From NCBI GenBank assembly GCA_030035585.1, contig CM057466.1, forward strand, positions 113,648,182 through 113,712,181: DNA of 64,000 nt, given 5' to 3'. The position numbers were made by a program, and so were the translations under genes. The stretch comes from Dugong dugon (taxonomy: Eukaryota; Chordata; Mammalia; Sirenia; Dugongidae). Below are positions 47,613-59,564 of this stretch, one piece after another (positions within the stretch are counted from its first letter, which is position 1; the number at the start of each line of letters is the position of its first letter). The notes below the pieces were generated by a model that did not search any database, was not told the origin of the DNA, and saw only the letters and a list, made by a program, of their open reading frames with translations.

Positions 47613-48552
47613 AACTGCGTTTTACACATTTGGCAAAACTCCTGGAGTTTAGCTAGCGACTTCCAGAGAATGGTTTCCTGTGCCTCTCTGTGGGTGGTGG
47701 CATCTATAACAAAGAGGGTAGTCTCTTGGGTATCATCATTGTTCTTCCAACAGAAGCCACTTTCTCAGCATGGGGTCCCTCATGAGTCCTGACCACTGGT
47801 CAAATTTTGCATTTAGTTGTGTTTGTGTGAAATCCACTTAGTTGCCAAATAGGGAAAAACCCTGACATTTATGACTTTATGTTAAGGCCAAGTCAGCTTT
47901 TCTAGAGCTATGCTCAATTTTTAAGGATTTTTTAAAATTACAGAACTGGGTAGATTTACTTTAGGGCTTAAACTTTCCTACAAGGATCTTTAAGTCTTTT
48001 GATCTGGAAGTGTTTTTCTTGGCTGCTGAAGAAGGGATAGAAAAAGTGTCTTGGCTCTCTAAAGCCCTTTTAAAGCAACCTTGATGAGTTAGACAGTGAT
48101 TCTTATTTCAAATTGCAGTCAGAAATAGGAAATAAAATCTGGGGAAAATGGCAGGAGGTTCCTTTTTACATTGACACCGAAACAATACGATCAGCATTTT
48201 CCCTTTTAGATTTAAGCAGGAATAGATAACTGTCCTGGACGGCGTGGCCATTCGCTGACATGAAAGAAGCCTGTGTCTCTGAATGTGTGTGTTGGGGGAG
48301 AGAAAAAGAGACCATGGTAGCCAGAGAACAGAAGGAGAAATTTCTTGTTTCCCTCCACCTCTATCATGTAAAACATTCAAAAATATTTTTGCTTTTTTTC
48401 ACTTAGCATTTCGTATCATACATTACTTTATATAAAGTATACATTTGCTTCTCCTCATGAAAAACAAACGTGATAATAAGCAACAATGTTATGTAATCCA
48501 TACATTTTATTATTTACATAATTAAAAAATATATTAACAATTCAAGTGGATG
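47613..48552. other. Unassigned intergenic
   Basis: No gene or repeat family recognised. Confidence 0.4.
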
Positions 48553-48755
48553 GGAGGCCTTGGGTGGTGCAAATGGTGAACGCACTCGGCTGCTACCCGA
48601 AAGGATGGAGGTTCGAGTCCACCAAGAGGCGCCTTGAAAGAAAGACCTGGTAATCTACTTCTAAAATATCAGCCTTTGAAAACCCTATGGTTTTCAACCT
48701 TTTGGTTAGCAGCCGAGCACATTCACTGTTTACACCACCCAGAGACTATAGAGTG
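48553..48755. repeat. AfroSINE head-to-head foldback
   Basis: 48553-48692 is a plus-strand AfroSINE variant ('gggtggtgcaaatggtgaac' to 'gaaaaccctatgg'). It is followed at once by a reversed SINE head (48693-48755, 'aaccttttggttagcagccg' to 'tttacaccacccagaga'). The two heads form an inverted repeat of about 55 bp with a loop of about 90 bases. Confidence 0.85.
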
Positions 48756-48791
48756 AATAGAGAGTAAGTGATTAGATAGATGGATAATTGA

Positions 48792-49062
48792 ACGTTGTTA
48801 AGTGCTGTCGAGTTGGTTCCAACTCATAGCGACCCTATGTACAACAGAACAAAACACTGCCCATCCTGTGCCATCCTCCCAATCGTTGCTACGCTTGAGC
48901 CCATTGTTGCAGCCACTGTGTCAATCCATCTCATTGAGGGTCTTCCTCTTTTTTGCCGACCTTCTACATTACCAAGCATGATGTCCTTCTCCAGGGATTG
49001 ATCCCTCCTGATAACATGTCCACAAGTATGTGAGATGTGGTCTAGCTATCCTCGGTTCTAAA
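48792..49062 (-). mobile_element. RTE 3' fragment, 10-bp TSD
   Basis: Reversed RTE tail ('gttaagtgctgtcgagttgg' to 'gatccctcctgataacatgt'). Flanks 48782-48791 and 49063-49072 are both 'ggataattga'. Confidence 0.93.
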
Positions 49063-49072
49063 GGATAATTGA

Positions 49073-50149
49073 TTAGATGAAATCAATAACACCTCTTAAA
49101 TTTTGAAGTTCAAGTTTATTTTAAAAAAGGAAAATAATTAAGTCAAGATGAGTTGTTCAGGAAGAAAAGTGCAAACACTACATTTAAAGATACAATATTA
49201 GTTGTGTAAGTGGAAGAGAGACCATTTCCTCCATTAATTACCCAGAAAACATTTCTGAGTTGCAGGAGGTAGCAGCTGAGTGGGTGTGCTGGCGAGGCCG
49301 GGATGATCTGAGCCAAACCCCTCGGGTTTTGTTAGCAGCCAGGATTCGGAATCAGTTCACTGACAACACACAAAGTGGTTCAAGTTGTTGCTAGACTGTT
49401 TTGATGAGATTAATGAGGAGTAACAGGAGAGCAGTCAACATTATTCAAAGACGTTTTGTTTTCTGCCTCACATAATCTTCTTGTGTCATAGAACACATCT
49501 TTCTAGAGCATAAACGGCTTTCAAGGTTCGTGTTTTCTCATCTGTGGTTTTCTTGCAGGAACCAACACAGTGACTTGCATTTTCTAGGAGATGGATCCAC
49601 AAATCTTCCATTAAGCATTCAAGGACTTTTGAAATTGTGTCTACCTGTGTACTTATGACTTGTGCACATTTTGGGGTGTTTATTCCATTTGTGTAAGAAA
49701 TACTTGTTCAGAAAAAGCAGCACACAAAATCATCCTTCCTTTGTGTATGTTTCCTACACTTCATTCCTGGAGGAAGGATTGTCTGGTGATTTAAATAGAT
49801 TCCTCCAGTGAATGAACGAGTGAGTGGAAGGGGATGAATAAATGTATTGGGGGAGAGAAAAATCTTTACAAACATGATTTTGTCAAGTATAGCGTGGCCT
49901 ATTTTCTTAAAGAGATGTTAAGGATAAACATAATGAGTACCTTAAATTTGAAAAGAAAGAAATCAAACAGAAAGAAAAAAAATGAAAATATTAAGGGTAT
50001 TTAATCTGGAGAAAAGAAGGCTAAAAATACTGGTTTTAAGTATTTCTCCATTTAATTTATACCATCCTTTGCATTTTTTCATATATATCTTTTTTTCCTC
50101 AAATTGAGCATAAATATTTAAATAGCTGAGATGTTGTGTTATATACATT
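49073..50149. other. Unassigned intergenic
   Basis: AT-rich; nothing recognised. Confidence 0.4.
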
Positions 50150-50600
50150 TTCTGTGAGGCAGAGCTATATTAGGCCCTTCTCAGTTGCAGAAATGAAACC
50201 AAAATTCACTTAGGAAAAACAGGGATTTATTACTTCATGTGACTAGTAAGTGTTTAGGGGTAAAGCTAACTTCAGACATGGCTGGATCCAGCAGCTCTAA
50301 TGATGTGGTCAGGGCTCCTCAGTCTCCAACCCTCCACTTTGCTTTCCTGGATTGCCTGTGGTCTCAAGGGGCTCACTTCATATGGCAAGAAAGGCATCCA
50401 CCAGGAGTTCTCACCTTAGATAGAGCTTATAGAGGAAGAACAATCTGTTTTCTCAATAGCCAATTACCATGGGGGCGGTGGTGGAGTATTCTGATTGGCT
50501 AGGCCTGGAAAGATGCTCATTTCTAGAGCTGGGGTGAGGACATAGAGGACATGGAAGGTCTGCCCCATGTGAGCCTCCGGGATAAATCAAGATGAACACA
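50150..50600. repeat. Probable interspersed repeat, family not assigned
   Basis: 'aaaaacagggatttattact', 'gacatggctggatccagcag' and 'ctgattggctaggcctgg' recall a mammal-wide interspersed repeat I cannot name with confidence. No coding potential. Confidence 0.35.
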
Positions 50601-50869
50601 GAATGAGGAAGTGGCATTTCCTAATTAGAGGTATGCTGGGCAGATAGACTATGCACTGATTCAGGTATTTTTTACACAGTGAGATCTCAATGAGATGAAT
50701 TGGAAGAGTCCTAGCCCCCACTGTGACTACACTAGAATAGGCACATACCATGTATCTGATTACGGGACAGAGATGAAAGACATCATATGTGGAGTGGGAT
50801 TGAGTCAGCTTTAAATTTCATCACCACCAGCAAAAATGTGCACAGACCATAAGTACAGTAGGTATAACT

Positions 50870-51030
50870 CCTTTGAGACTTGGTTGCTTGCTTGTAAAAA
50901 TGGGGAAATAAGGCTAAGTTTATAGAGTCGTTCTGAGATTTAAGTGAAATAATGTATATATTTCTGCAGTCTGGCACATAGGAGGTCCTTTACAAACACT
51001 TGTATTATTATTGATTTGGTTAATATTGGT
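50870..51030 (+). repeat. MIR-like SINE
   Basis: 'tgtaaaaatggggaaataag', then 'gtctggcacataggaggtcc' and a 'tattattatt' end, in MIR order. An ATTC run (51040-51057) follows. Confidence 0.65.
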
Positions 51031-51057
51031 ATATGATTTTTCATTCATTCATTCATT

Positions 51058-52556
51058 GGCAAGCACGGTCAGGAGCTAGTGGAAAATGCAAAGATAATTG
51101 AGTCTGTGATCTTTCAGTCCGTGGAAGATGGGTAAATAAATGTGGTGAGATGATATTTAAAATGTTCCCCTTTATAATTTTCTCTTCTAGATATTTCCTT
51201 CTTGCTCTGCATTCTGCAGTTCATTAAAACTTGTCCATTAGACAGAGGATTACTACCCTCTGAGGGAAAATGAATACAAAATGTACGGGAGAGCCAACAT
51301 TTTGCTGTGAATTCCAAAATATGCTTTTTAAAGCTGCTGGCAGATAAAGCACTTCTTTGAAGTCCCTGAGGTATACTTTGAACGTGTACTATCACCCAGG
51401 AAGTAGGGACGAAGGCAGGGCGACCTCAGAGCCCTTTTCCTACAAGGCAGACACTTTCTGGGCTGGAGGGGGTGGTATAGAGGGCCAAGGGAAAGTGCGA
51501 GGTCACCTGGGAGTGACCAGCAGCCTGATGGATGGGGGTACAGAGCAGAGGGATGGTGCCCACCACCCATCTCAAGGATGGCAGGAGAGGGTCTTGCTGA
51601 GTCTTGGGGCTTGAGCATGGCCCCACAGTCAGATGGCAGTGGGAGCCAGGAGGGGCAGGCCCCAAAGGCTGGGACCTTTCTCCCCTCTATCCCCCTCCCC
51701 CACCCTGCACACCTCCTGAGGCTCCAGAGTGGTTCTAGGAAAGCTGAAGATTCCCATGCCAGCTCCGCAGCACCCTCCCCTCTGAGGCCACCCTAGGAGG
51801 CTCAGGTTTACAGACAGCAGGCCTGAGTCACTCACAGGTGGCAGAATGCCCCAGGTGCTTGTGAGGTGGAGGTACAGTGCAGCCCAGGGCACAGGGGCTC
51901 CTCCAAGCACAGAGGGAGGGGCGTCCCAGAAGTCTTTGCCTCCTTTCCCAGGTGCTGAGCTGAAACATGAAAGCCTCTGGAAGCTGAGGTTAGCACCACG
52001 GAAAAGAGAGGGGGAATCACCTGGAACCACCCTGGGTGTTAATCCAGAACAGACCCATGAGAGTTTAAGACTGTGAAATTCATGCCCACTACACTCAAAA
52101 TTACAATGCATTGTGATCAGAGCTTTGAGGAGCGAGAACAGAATTTTCTGCCCAGGAAGGGGTGACTCACCCTACCCTGAAAGCCACAAAGACTCCATAA
52201 AAGAGGTAGCATTGTAGCTGGGTCTTGCACAATGAGGAGAAATTTCCTAAGTGTAATAAAAGGAGAAATAACATCCAGATAGACAGAAAACCATGTACAA
52301 AGGCAAAAATTATGAAGGAACGGGGCATGTTAGCGGGGAGTTAGTTTGCGTGACTGGAAGAGTGGACTCAGAGGAGGGCCAGTTGCTAGGAACGAAGGAG
52401 TTGTAATAACTCTGTCACTAACTCATAAAATTCAGACTATGTATAATTTCCAAGAGCTGTCCTTGTTTATATAGGGCAAACATAATGAAAACCCATAGAG
52501 AGAGATACTGAACCCTAAGGTGCCTTACAATAGGGGAAAACAACTCTAGGCACCTG
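51058..52556. other. Unassigned, GC-rich in part
   Basis: From about 51400 to 52060 the sequence is GC-rich, with long open frames on both strands. None shows domains or splice structure I trust. No repeat recognised. Confidence 0.4.
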
Positions 52557-52760
52557 AATAAGGTCCCTGAGTGGTACAAACGGCTAATGCTCAGCTGCTA
52601 ACCAAAAGGTTGGAGGTTTGAGTCTACCCAGAGGTGCCTTGGAAGAAAAGCCTGGTAAACTACTTCCAAAAAATCAGCCACTGAAGACCCTATGGAGCAC
52701 AGTTCTACTCTGACACACATGGGGTTGCCACGAGTCAGAATCTACTCCATGGCAACAGGT
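52557..52760 (+). repeat. AfroSINE variant ('gtgccttggaaga' subtype)
   Basis: 'aaggtccctgagtggtacaa', 'ctgctaaccaaaaggttgga', 'ctacttccaaaaaatcagcc', 'gccacgagtcagaatctact' in order. Confidence 0.9.
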
Positions 52761-53246
52761 TAAGTACTTTCATTTTTTAAATTTCTTTCTTCTGTTCCCA
52801 TGAAACTTTTCACATCCTACCTTCAGGATCATTTTTCTAATTTCTCTCTCCCCTAGATGTTTATTAAATGCATTAAAGTCCATTAAAAAAATCACTTTAG
52901 ACAAAATTTTCTATCAATTATGTCCCTTGCAAGCCACTGGAGCAAAACCATACAGTCCTTGTTCATAAACATGCAAGCTGGCCTCTGCCTTAAGACTGTC
53001 CCTCTGCTGGTCTCTCTCACTAGAATGTTCTACCCTTTATATTCAAAAGGCTTTCTGCTCTATTTCCTCCGATTTCTACTCAAATGGCAGTTTCTCACAG
53101 GTCTTTCCTGATTACCGTATATAAAATTGCACTGCTCAATTACTTTCTATCTCTTATCCTACTTTTCTCTCCTTCATAGTATTTACCATATGGCATATGA
53201 TATTTTTATTTCTTTTTTTAATGCTTTGTCTCCATAATAAAACATG
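52761..53246. other. Unassigned intergenic
   Basis: Nothing recognised. Confidence 0.4.
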
Positions 53247-53445
53247 TTGTTGGGTGCTGTTGAGTCATTTTTGACTGATAGTGACCCCGTGTGACAGAAT
53301 AGAACTGCCCCATAGGGTTTCCTAGGCTGTAATTTTTATGGGAGCAGATTGCCAGGTCTTTCTCCCATGGAGCCACTAGGTAGATTTGAACTGCCAACCT
53401 TTCTATTAACAGCTGAGCACTTAACCATTATGCCACCAGGGCTCC
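53247..53445 (-). repeat. AfroSINE, long form
   Basis: Reversed SINE from 'tgttgttgggtgctgttgag' to 'ccattatgccaccagggctc'. Confidence 0.92.
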
Positions 53446-53520
53446 TTTATATATATATATATATATGTATGTATGTGTACATATGTGTGTATATATATAT
53501 ACATATATGAAGATAAATAT
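53446..53520. repeat. TA/TG microsatellite
   Basis: 'atatatatatatatatgtat' followed by mixed TATA/TGTG units. It directly abuts the reversed SINE head. Confidence 0.9.
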
Positions 53521-53802
53521 ATCATAATAAATGTAAATGGACTAAACTCTAGTTAAAAAAACAGAGATTGTAAAATTGGATTTTAAAATCAGTTATGTGC
53601 TGTTTCCTGCTTTTACTATGTTAGTATTATTTTAGGTTTTATGTGTTATTTGGTATGATTTGGTAGGTTATTTTTGGGTCTGGGAATGCTCAAAAATTTT
53701 TCCCATATAAATGAATGGTAATTGCTTTACAACATTTCAGCTTACAGAATGCTCTACTTTTGGATAGCAAGGGAAACCTGTAACTCTCAATGCTACAGAG
53801 CT
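53521..53802. other. Unassigned intergenic
   Basis: Nothing recognised. Confidence 0.35.
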
Positions 53803-53811
53803 GTCCAGCAC

Positions 53812-54011
53812 AATAAACCAAAAAAACAAAAACAAACAAAAAAAAAAAACCAAAAAAAGCCAAACCCGTTGCCATCCAGTTGATTCTGACTCATAGTGAC
53901 TCTATAGGACAGAGTAGAACTGCCCCAAAGGTTTTCCAAGGAGCGGCTGGTGGATTCGAATTGCTGACCTTTTGGTTAGCGATCTGAGCTCTTAACCACT
54001 GTGCCACCAGG
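53812..54011 (-). repeat. AfroSINE, short form, 9-bp TSD
   Basis: Reversed SINE with a long A-rich stretch on the plus strand (53812-53865), that is, a T-rich 3' tail on its own strand. The flanks 53803-53811 and 54012-54020 are both 'gtccagcac'. Confidence 0.93.
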
Positions 54012-54149
54012 GTCCAGCACTACAGGATACCACAAAAGCCCAAGGGAGAGCAGCTGGGGCAGAGAAGGAATACTGAAGTGCAAGAGACATTAATGACATT
54101 TTGAGATAACCAGTTAGGGAAGGTAAGCATATTTTTGGGTTTAGCAAGA

Positions 54150-54300
54150 TACTTGGATAAGTGGGTTACTTAAACTCAATTTTGTCCTCTGGAAAACATG
54201 GGTGAATATAACATCTCCCTTACAAGGGATTTGTGAGGATTAAAGGAAACAACAAATGCAGTTGAAGTACCTGGCACATAGAGGATGTTCAATGAGCTGC
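54150..54300 (+). repeat. MIR SINE
   Basis: 'tttgtcctctggaaaacatg', 'gatttgtgaggattaaagga' and 'cctggcacatagaggatgtt' follow the MIR core and 3' order. Confidence 0.75.
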
Positions 54301-54409
54301 ATAAGTCTCTCTGGAAATGAGGAAGAGGAGAGCTAGCTAGCTAGAGACATGAGACAGTACTCACTTCTCAAACTTCCCAAGGCAAAGATGGCTCCTGCGT
54401 CATCTTTGT

Positions 54410-54600
54410 TCATATTGTTTTTTATTGTGATAAATATAAATGTAACAAAACATTTGCCATTTCAACATTTCTTACACGTACAATTCAGTGACATTAGTTA
54501 GGTTCATCATGTTGTTCAACTATTACCATTACCCTTTCCACATTTTTCCATCACCCTTAACAGAGGCTCAGTGTCCCTTAAGCGATGAGTCTATCCTCAT
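54410..54600 (-). mobile_element. Old L1 3'-UTR fragment
   Basis: 'ttattgtgataaatataaat' and 'acgtacaattcagtgacatt' match the reversed 3' UTR of old mammalian L1 families. No coding part. Confidence 0.55.
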
Positions 54601-55349
54601 GCTCTCTCCCCCTGGCACTGGCACCTGGTAACCAGCACTTGCCATATTCTGAATCTAAATCTCTTTGTCTCCAATGACAGGGAGTCTTCCAGGGAACATT
54701 GCATCCTACTGGTCTTTGTGTTACCTGTCTCCTAAAGCACTGTGTCTGGCATATAGTGGGCACTCCATAACCATCTGGGCAGTGCTGGAAACATACAGGT
54801 GTTATTGAGACTGGGTCTAGACAAACCATATAAACACTGCAAATAAATGACTCAGTTTCAGTTCTTTACTTGAGAACTACAAAGACAACAAACAAGGATA
54901 TTGTTCACTAGCACTACTACACTTAAACGGCTTCATTTTCTGTTGGCATATCCATGTCTTACTGCAGTGATACAATATGAAACATTATATAACTTTACAA
55001 ATATTTCATTCGTCGGTACTTCTGTTTAAGACACTTAGATGAATAACGTAAGGCAAAAATGATCTCAAGTTGAATGATGTCAACACGACTCACATCCCCT
55101 GATCTTCTCAGACACATTTAAGAAGAAAATTCACGTAGGTCGTTCTGTTTTCCTCCCTGGCCGTGTGCGGGGTGGGGGTGGTGGTGAACAGGGAGCAAAT
55201 TTTACAAAACTCCAGGTGGCAGCGCCAGACGCATTTTCTTTTTGTACACGGACACCGCCAACCTTGCATTTCTTGGGGTTTATTCCTGGGACAGGAGGCA
55301 CTCTCACTGACGGACACCCAGGAGGGAGGGAGAGAAGGAACAGTTCCGA
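54601..55349. other. Region upstream of the GALR1 CpG island
   Basis: No repeat or coding feature recognised. GC content rises from about 55130. Confidence 0.4.
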
Positions 55350-57340
55350 AGATGAAGTCTGCGCACCCGCCACCTCCGCGTGCCAAGAACGCTCGAGCCC
55401 TTCCAGCTCCTTGCGCACTGGGGCAGTAACTGCATCAGGCGGGCAGCAGCCCTGGTTGTACCCGGAGCTCCACGCCTTGCAGAGAAGAGAGTGCATGGCT
55501 GAACCCAGCAGGGAGGTGGCCGGCGACCCATCCCATTAGGACGCATCCAGCCTCTGCCGGGCGCATTGACTTCCCGCGGTCGGGGGAGGCACACAGCCGG
55601 CCAGAGTCCTTGCTTCCTCTCTCAGTTGCAGCCGAGGAGTCCCTGTACACACCACTGCTGACCACCAGGAAAGCGTAGGAGCGCGCTCGCCGAGTGGACT
55701 CCTTCCAGCCCCTGCAAACATTGAGAGGGAAGGAGGAGCAAGGAGGAGCGCGGGGAGTACGGCCGCGCCAGAGCCCTCTCCACCGGCCAAGGGAAGCAGG
55801 GCTCTCGGAGCAACAGGTGCGGCCCGCAGCCACTCCCGGCGCGAGGGCACGCTGCCAGCCCGGACTCAAGCGAATAAGGCCGTGGGAGGGTCTCCACCGC
55901 GGCCAGAGCCGGAGCGTCCCTCCGGCGAGGCTCGGTGGCGGCGCCACAGGCGGAGAGTCAGGGTCGGGGTCCGGGCTGGGGCCAGGGCCGGAGCCGCCCC
56001 CACCCCCGGGATAGCCGCCCGCGACCCCAACGCGAGTCCCCGCCGGCTCACCGGCGGCCGCGCAGCCAACCCGGGGCCGCGCAGTGTCTTGCGCCTCGAG
56101 GGCGCCTCCGGCGCGGGGACACGCGCCCGGCTCTGGGCTGGGACCGCCGCGTCCCAGTGCGCCCCGCGCCCGGGCGCCCGGGCCATGGAGCTAGCGGCCG
56201 GGAATGTAAGCGAGGGCAACGCAAGCGGGCCTGAGCCCAGCGGCCCGGAGCCCAGTGGCCACGAGCCGCTGCCGCTGCTGGGCATCGGCGTCGAGAACCT
56301 GGCCACGCTTGTGGTGTTCGGCCTTATCTTCGTGCTGGGCGTGCTGGGCAACAGCCTAGTGATCACCGTGCTGGCGCGCAGCAAGCCGGGCAAGCCGCGC
56401 AGCACCACCAACCTGTTCATCCTCAACCTGAGCATCGCCGACCTTGCCTACCTGCTCTTCTGCATCCCCTTCCAGGCCACCGTGTACGTGCTTCCCACCT
56501 GGGTGCTGGGCGCCTTCATCTGCAAGTTCACTCACTACTTCTTCACCGTCTCTATGCTGGTCAGCATCTTCACCCTGGTCGCGATGTCCGTAGATCGCTA
56601 CGTGGCCATCGTGCACTCGCGGCGCTCCTCCTCGCTGCGGGTGTCCCGCAACGCGCTGCTGGGCGTCGCGGTCATCTGGGCGCTGTCCATCGCCATGGCC
56701 TCGCCCGTGGCCTATCACCAGCGCCTCCTCCTCCGCGGTTCCGGCAACCAGACCTTCTGTTGGGAGCAGTGGCCCAACCAGCGCCACAAGAAGGCCTATG
56801 TGGTGTGCACCTTTGTCTTCGGGTACCTGCTGCCGCTGCTACTCATCTGCTTCTGCTATGCCAAGGTGGGCGGGCGGCGGGGGACGGCGGGGGTGAGGGC
56901 CTGGGGCGTCCCCTTTTGTTTTCGGGGCTCCTCTGTGTGGAGAACCTTCTCCACTTAGTTTTGCCCTCGCCTCTGCTTGGGCTTTCCGCTGGAGGTTGCA
57001 CAAGGAAGTTATCTGGAGTTTGAGAAATGCCGGGGACAGTGTGCCCTTCGTTTCCCAGACGTGCCTAGACGACTCACCTCCCTTCTCCGTCCCTGCACCT
57101 TGCAGAGCTGGCAGGAGAGGTGTGCTCAGCGCACTCCCTCAACTGATGAAAAGCCAGCTCTGCTTTCTAACTCTCGGCCCCAGATTACCCGCGCGAAGAA
57201 ATGAGGGATGCAGGGATTGTAGGGCGCCCGTGCGCGGTAGCACGGTGGAGGGGCTTGTGGTGCCGTACGTGGCCCCGCGGGCGCGCAGGTTGTGCGCTCA
57301 CCAGAAGAGGCTTTGCGGGACCCGGCTCTGGGAAGCCACT
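55350..57340 (+). promoter_or_regulatory. GALR1: CpG island with GALR1 promoter and 5' UTR
   Basis: CpG-dense sequence surrounds exon 1 and extends into intron 1, while the rest of the window is CpG-poor. GC-box-like stretches occur at about 55993-56008 ('gccgcccccacccccggg') and 56868-56892. I see no convincing TATA box, which fits a CpG-island promoter. The transcription start cannot be placed from sequence alone. Confidence 0.8.
56185..56865 (+). CDS. GALR1: Galanin receptor type 1, exon 1 (residues 1-227)
   Basis: GALR1 is a class A G-protein-coupled receptor of the plasma membrane that binds the neuropeptide galanin and couples mainly to Gi/o. This exon encodes the N-terminus and TM1-TM5. 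Visible landmarks are sequons at N7, N12 and N188; GN at 55-56 (TM1); D86 (TM2); C113 and C192, the conserved disulfide pair; DRY at 137-139; W165 (TM4); and P217 (TM5). The start is the first in-frame ATG, in a strong context (gccATGg). The frame is open upstream but has no earlier ATG. The donor is AAG|gtgggc at phase 0. By memory, the N-terminus is about five residues longer than human, owing to a repeated PEPSG. No breaks are seen. Identity is near certain from the shared TM2-TM5 blocks (for example NLFILNLSIADLAYLLFCIP). Confidence 0.97.
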
Positions 57341-58137
57341 ACTCATGGGGGCAGAGCCGAGCAGTTCATTGTACGGAGAAGTTTAACTTAAAAAACTCCA
57401 AGTCGTAAAGCAGCATTTCTTCACTTAGTCTTGACTGGCGTGTCCAGAGAAGTTTGGAAGGAAGGCAACTGGAGCTGTTGTGTTTCCATTTGAGTCCTTT
57501 TAGAGAGGTTGTCTAAACAATATGAAGTGATTCAGGTCAGAGCGGGTCTAAATCTCCGACTCTAGAGAAACACTCTGGACACCCACCTGATTTCACCTAT
57601 GGGGCTCTTCCTCACTGGGGAGACTGTTCTTGTCCTCCCTGTATACAGCCTGGCCAGCTCCCTAAATGCACCTTCTCTTTCATGAACAACACAAGATTTT
57701 GAAGATTTCATACCTACACCATATGATGGTGATTTATGGGGTACACTGTAATATCACCCGAAGTATTGTCTTTAGAGTAGTATCACCGTTAGAAAAACAC
57801 TAACATTTGCACCAATTTAGCTTCATCTCTCTGTGTCTCTCATTTTATTTCTGGTAAGGCTGTGGCTGTAGAACCCTGAAGAAACAGACGGTGGTAGAAG
57901 CAAGAAAGTAATTCTTCTTTTTCCAGAAAAATGTTTAACATAAGCCATCTGGTATGGGGTTCCCCCGTGCATTATCATCAATATAGAGTTATGTCTATAT
58001 TTTGAATGGGAATAATTTTGGATATAATCTGAAAGAATGACTGCACCAAGCGGTTATATATAAAATATAGTGGAGATAGGGAATGTGGAAAATAACTCTC
58101 ACTTAATTATCTGGAAAATGGCTAATCTTTTTATTTT

Positions 58138-58340
58138 GTTGTTAGGTGCTGTCAAGTCAATTCCGACTCATAGCAACCCCATATGTCTACAGAGTAGCAC
58201 TGCCCCGCAGGATTTTCTAGGATGTAATCTTTATGGGAGCAGATCACCAGGTCTTTCTCCCCCGAGCCCCTGGGTGGATTCGAACTGCCAACATTTTGGT
58301 TAGCATCCAACCACTTAGCCGCTGTACCACCAAAGCTCCT
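58138..58340 (-). repeat. AfroSINE, long form, in GALR1 intron 1
   Basis: Reversed SINE from 'tgttgttaggtgctgtcaag' to 'gctgtaccaccaaagctcct'. Confidence 0.92.
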
Positions 58341-58404
58341 TTCTATATTTGGTGTCCTGCAAATTTGAAACAAAGGCTGGTTCTACCTGTCTCACGCGCT
58401 ATCT

Positions 58405-58520
58405 CACTGATCTGCACAGCAGCCCCGTGGCTTGAAACTATAGTCCCTGTTTTATTGATAAGGGAACTGAGTTTGGAGGAGTGATGTGACTCTCCAGATT
58501 ATGAAGCTAGTAGATAGTTC
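58405..58520 (-). repeat. MIR-like SINE
   Basis: 'gttttattgataagggaact' and 'agattatgaagctagtagat' follow the reversed MIR core ('ttacagatgaggaaactg', 'cacagctagtaag'). Confidence 0.65.
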
Positions 58521-59193
58521 CAGAAGGAATTTTACCAGGGATTCCAAGTCCTCTGAATGGACGGAGAGGGATTTTGGCAAGGACTTGAGGGTGTGAAAAC
58601 AGTTCAGGGGGTCAGTGCTCCAAGTTGGGTCCTACAGTGACTCTTTCAAAAATTGCCTCCTAAATTCCTAGTTGGTTGGGTTAGAACAGGAGCATATTCT
58701 TTTTTTCTTTCCCCAAAGTCTTTAGGGAAAAATAACTTTAGATCTTCTCAATGGAGACAGCAAGGTAAACTTTAAGGAATGTATTGGGCTAAATTCTGTC
58801 ATTTGAGAGTTTATAAAAGGCATATCTAGGGCAAGTTTAAAAATGGTTTTCAGAAATTTAATAAATATGTGATCACTGAGTCGTTTTCTACACACCCATA
58901 GTTTGATTCTAAGCATAACTGGGAAAATCTTTGGAATTCAAAATAATATTTGGAAATTCACTCCAGGCCTGACTAAGTAGAGATGTCACAAAGCTGCTTT
59001 TCTTTGGTTTAATCATTAAGTGTGTGCTTCTCAGTTAAAGATATTGCCACTTGAGTGGCGGGTTCAGGACTGGCAGTTTCCCCGAGGTCCAGGTCTGAGA
59101 GCTGAGAGGAAAAAGCACCAATGGCCCGAGAGACACTGAGATGATGATGTGAGTTTTTATTTTGTTTTGTTTCACCTTTAAACCTAGCAAGAC

Positions 59194-59564
59194 ATCTTAG
59201 TCATCTAGTGCTGCTATAAGAGAAATACCACAAGTGGGTGCCTTTAACAAACAGAAATTTATTTTTGCACAGTTTAGGAGGCTGGAAGTCCAAATTCAGG
59301 GCACTGGCTCTAGGGGAAGGCTCTCTCTCTGTGTTGGCTCTGGAGGAAGGTCCTTGGCTAGGCATCTCTCTTCCCCCATCTCTGCTTCTCTGGTTTGCTT
59401 GTTTAAACTCTTTTATATCTCAAAAGAGGTTGATTTAAGACATACTTACACTAATCCTGTCTCGTTAACATAACAAAGAAGACTCATTCCCAAATGGGGT
59501 TATAACCACAGGCATAGAAGATTTACAACTCATATTTTTGGTGGACACAATTCAATCCATAACA
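59194..59564 (-). mobile_element. Solo LTR, ERVL-MaLR (MLT1-like)
   Basis: A fossil LTR in reverse within GALR1 intron 1: 'ataccacaagtgggtgcctt' to 'gacacaattcaatccataac'. It matches the copies at 9018 and 46217 in order. Its boundary duplication is not clear. Confidence 0.75.

Noticed and set aside
51629-52111. Minus-strand 160-codon frame in GC-rich DNA
   Set aside because: Overlapping open frames on both strands, no domain and no splice context.
1-54000. tRNA-like heads repeated through the window
   Set aside because: These are AfroSINE heads with diverged promoter boxes, not tRNA genes.
54601-55349. A TATA box for GALR1 near 54987 ('tataact')
   Set aside because: It lies outside the CpG island, about 1.2 kb before the ATG, and has no supporting elements.
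55435-55947. Minus-strand open frame of 170 codons in the GALR1 CpG island
   Set aside because: CpG-island sequence opens many frames on both strands. There is no recognisable domain and no independent support for a divergent gene.
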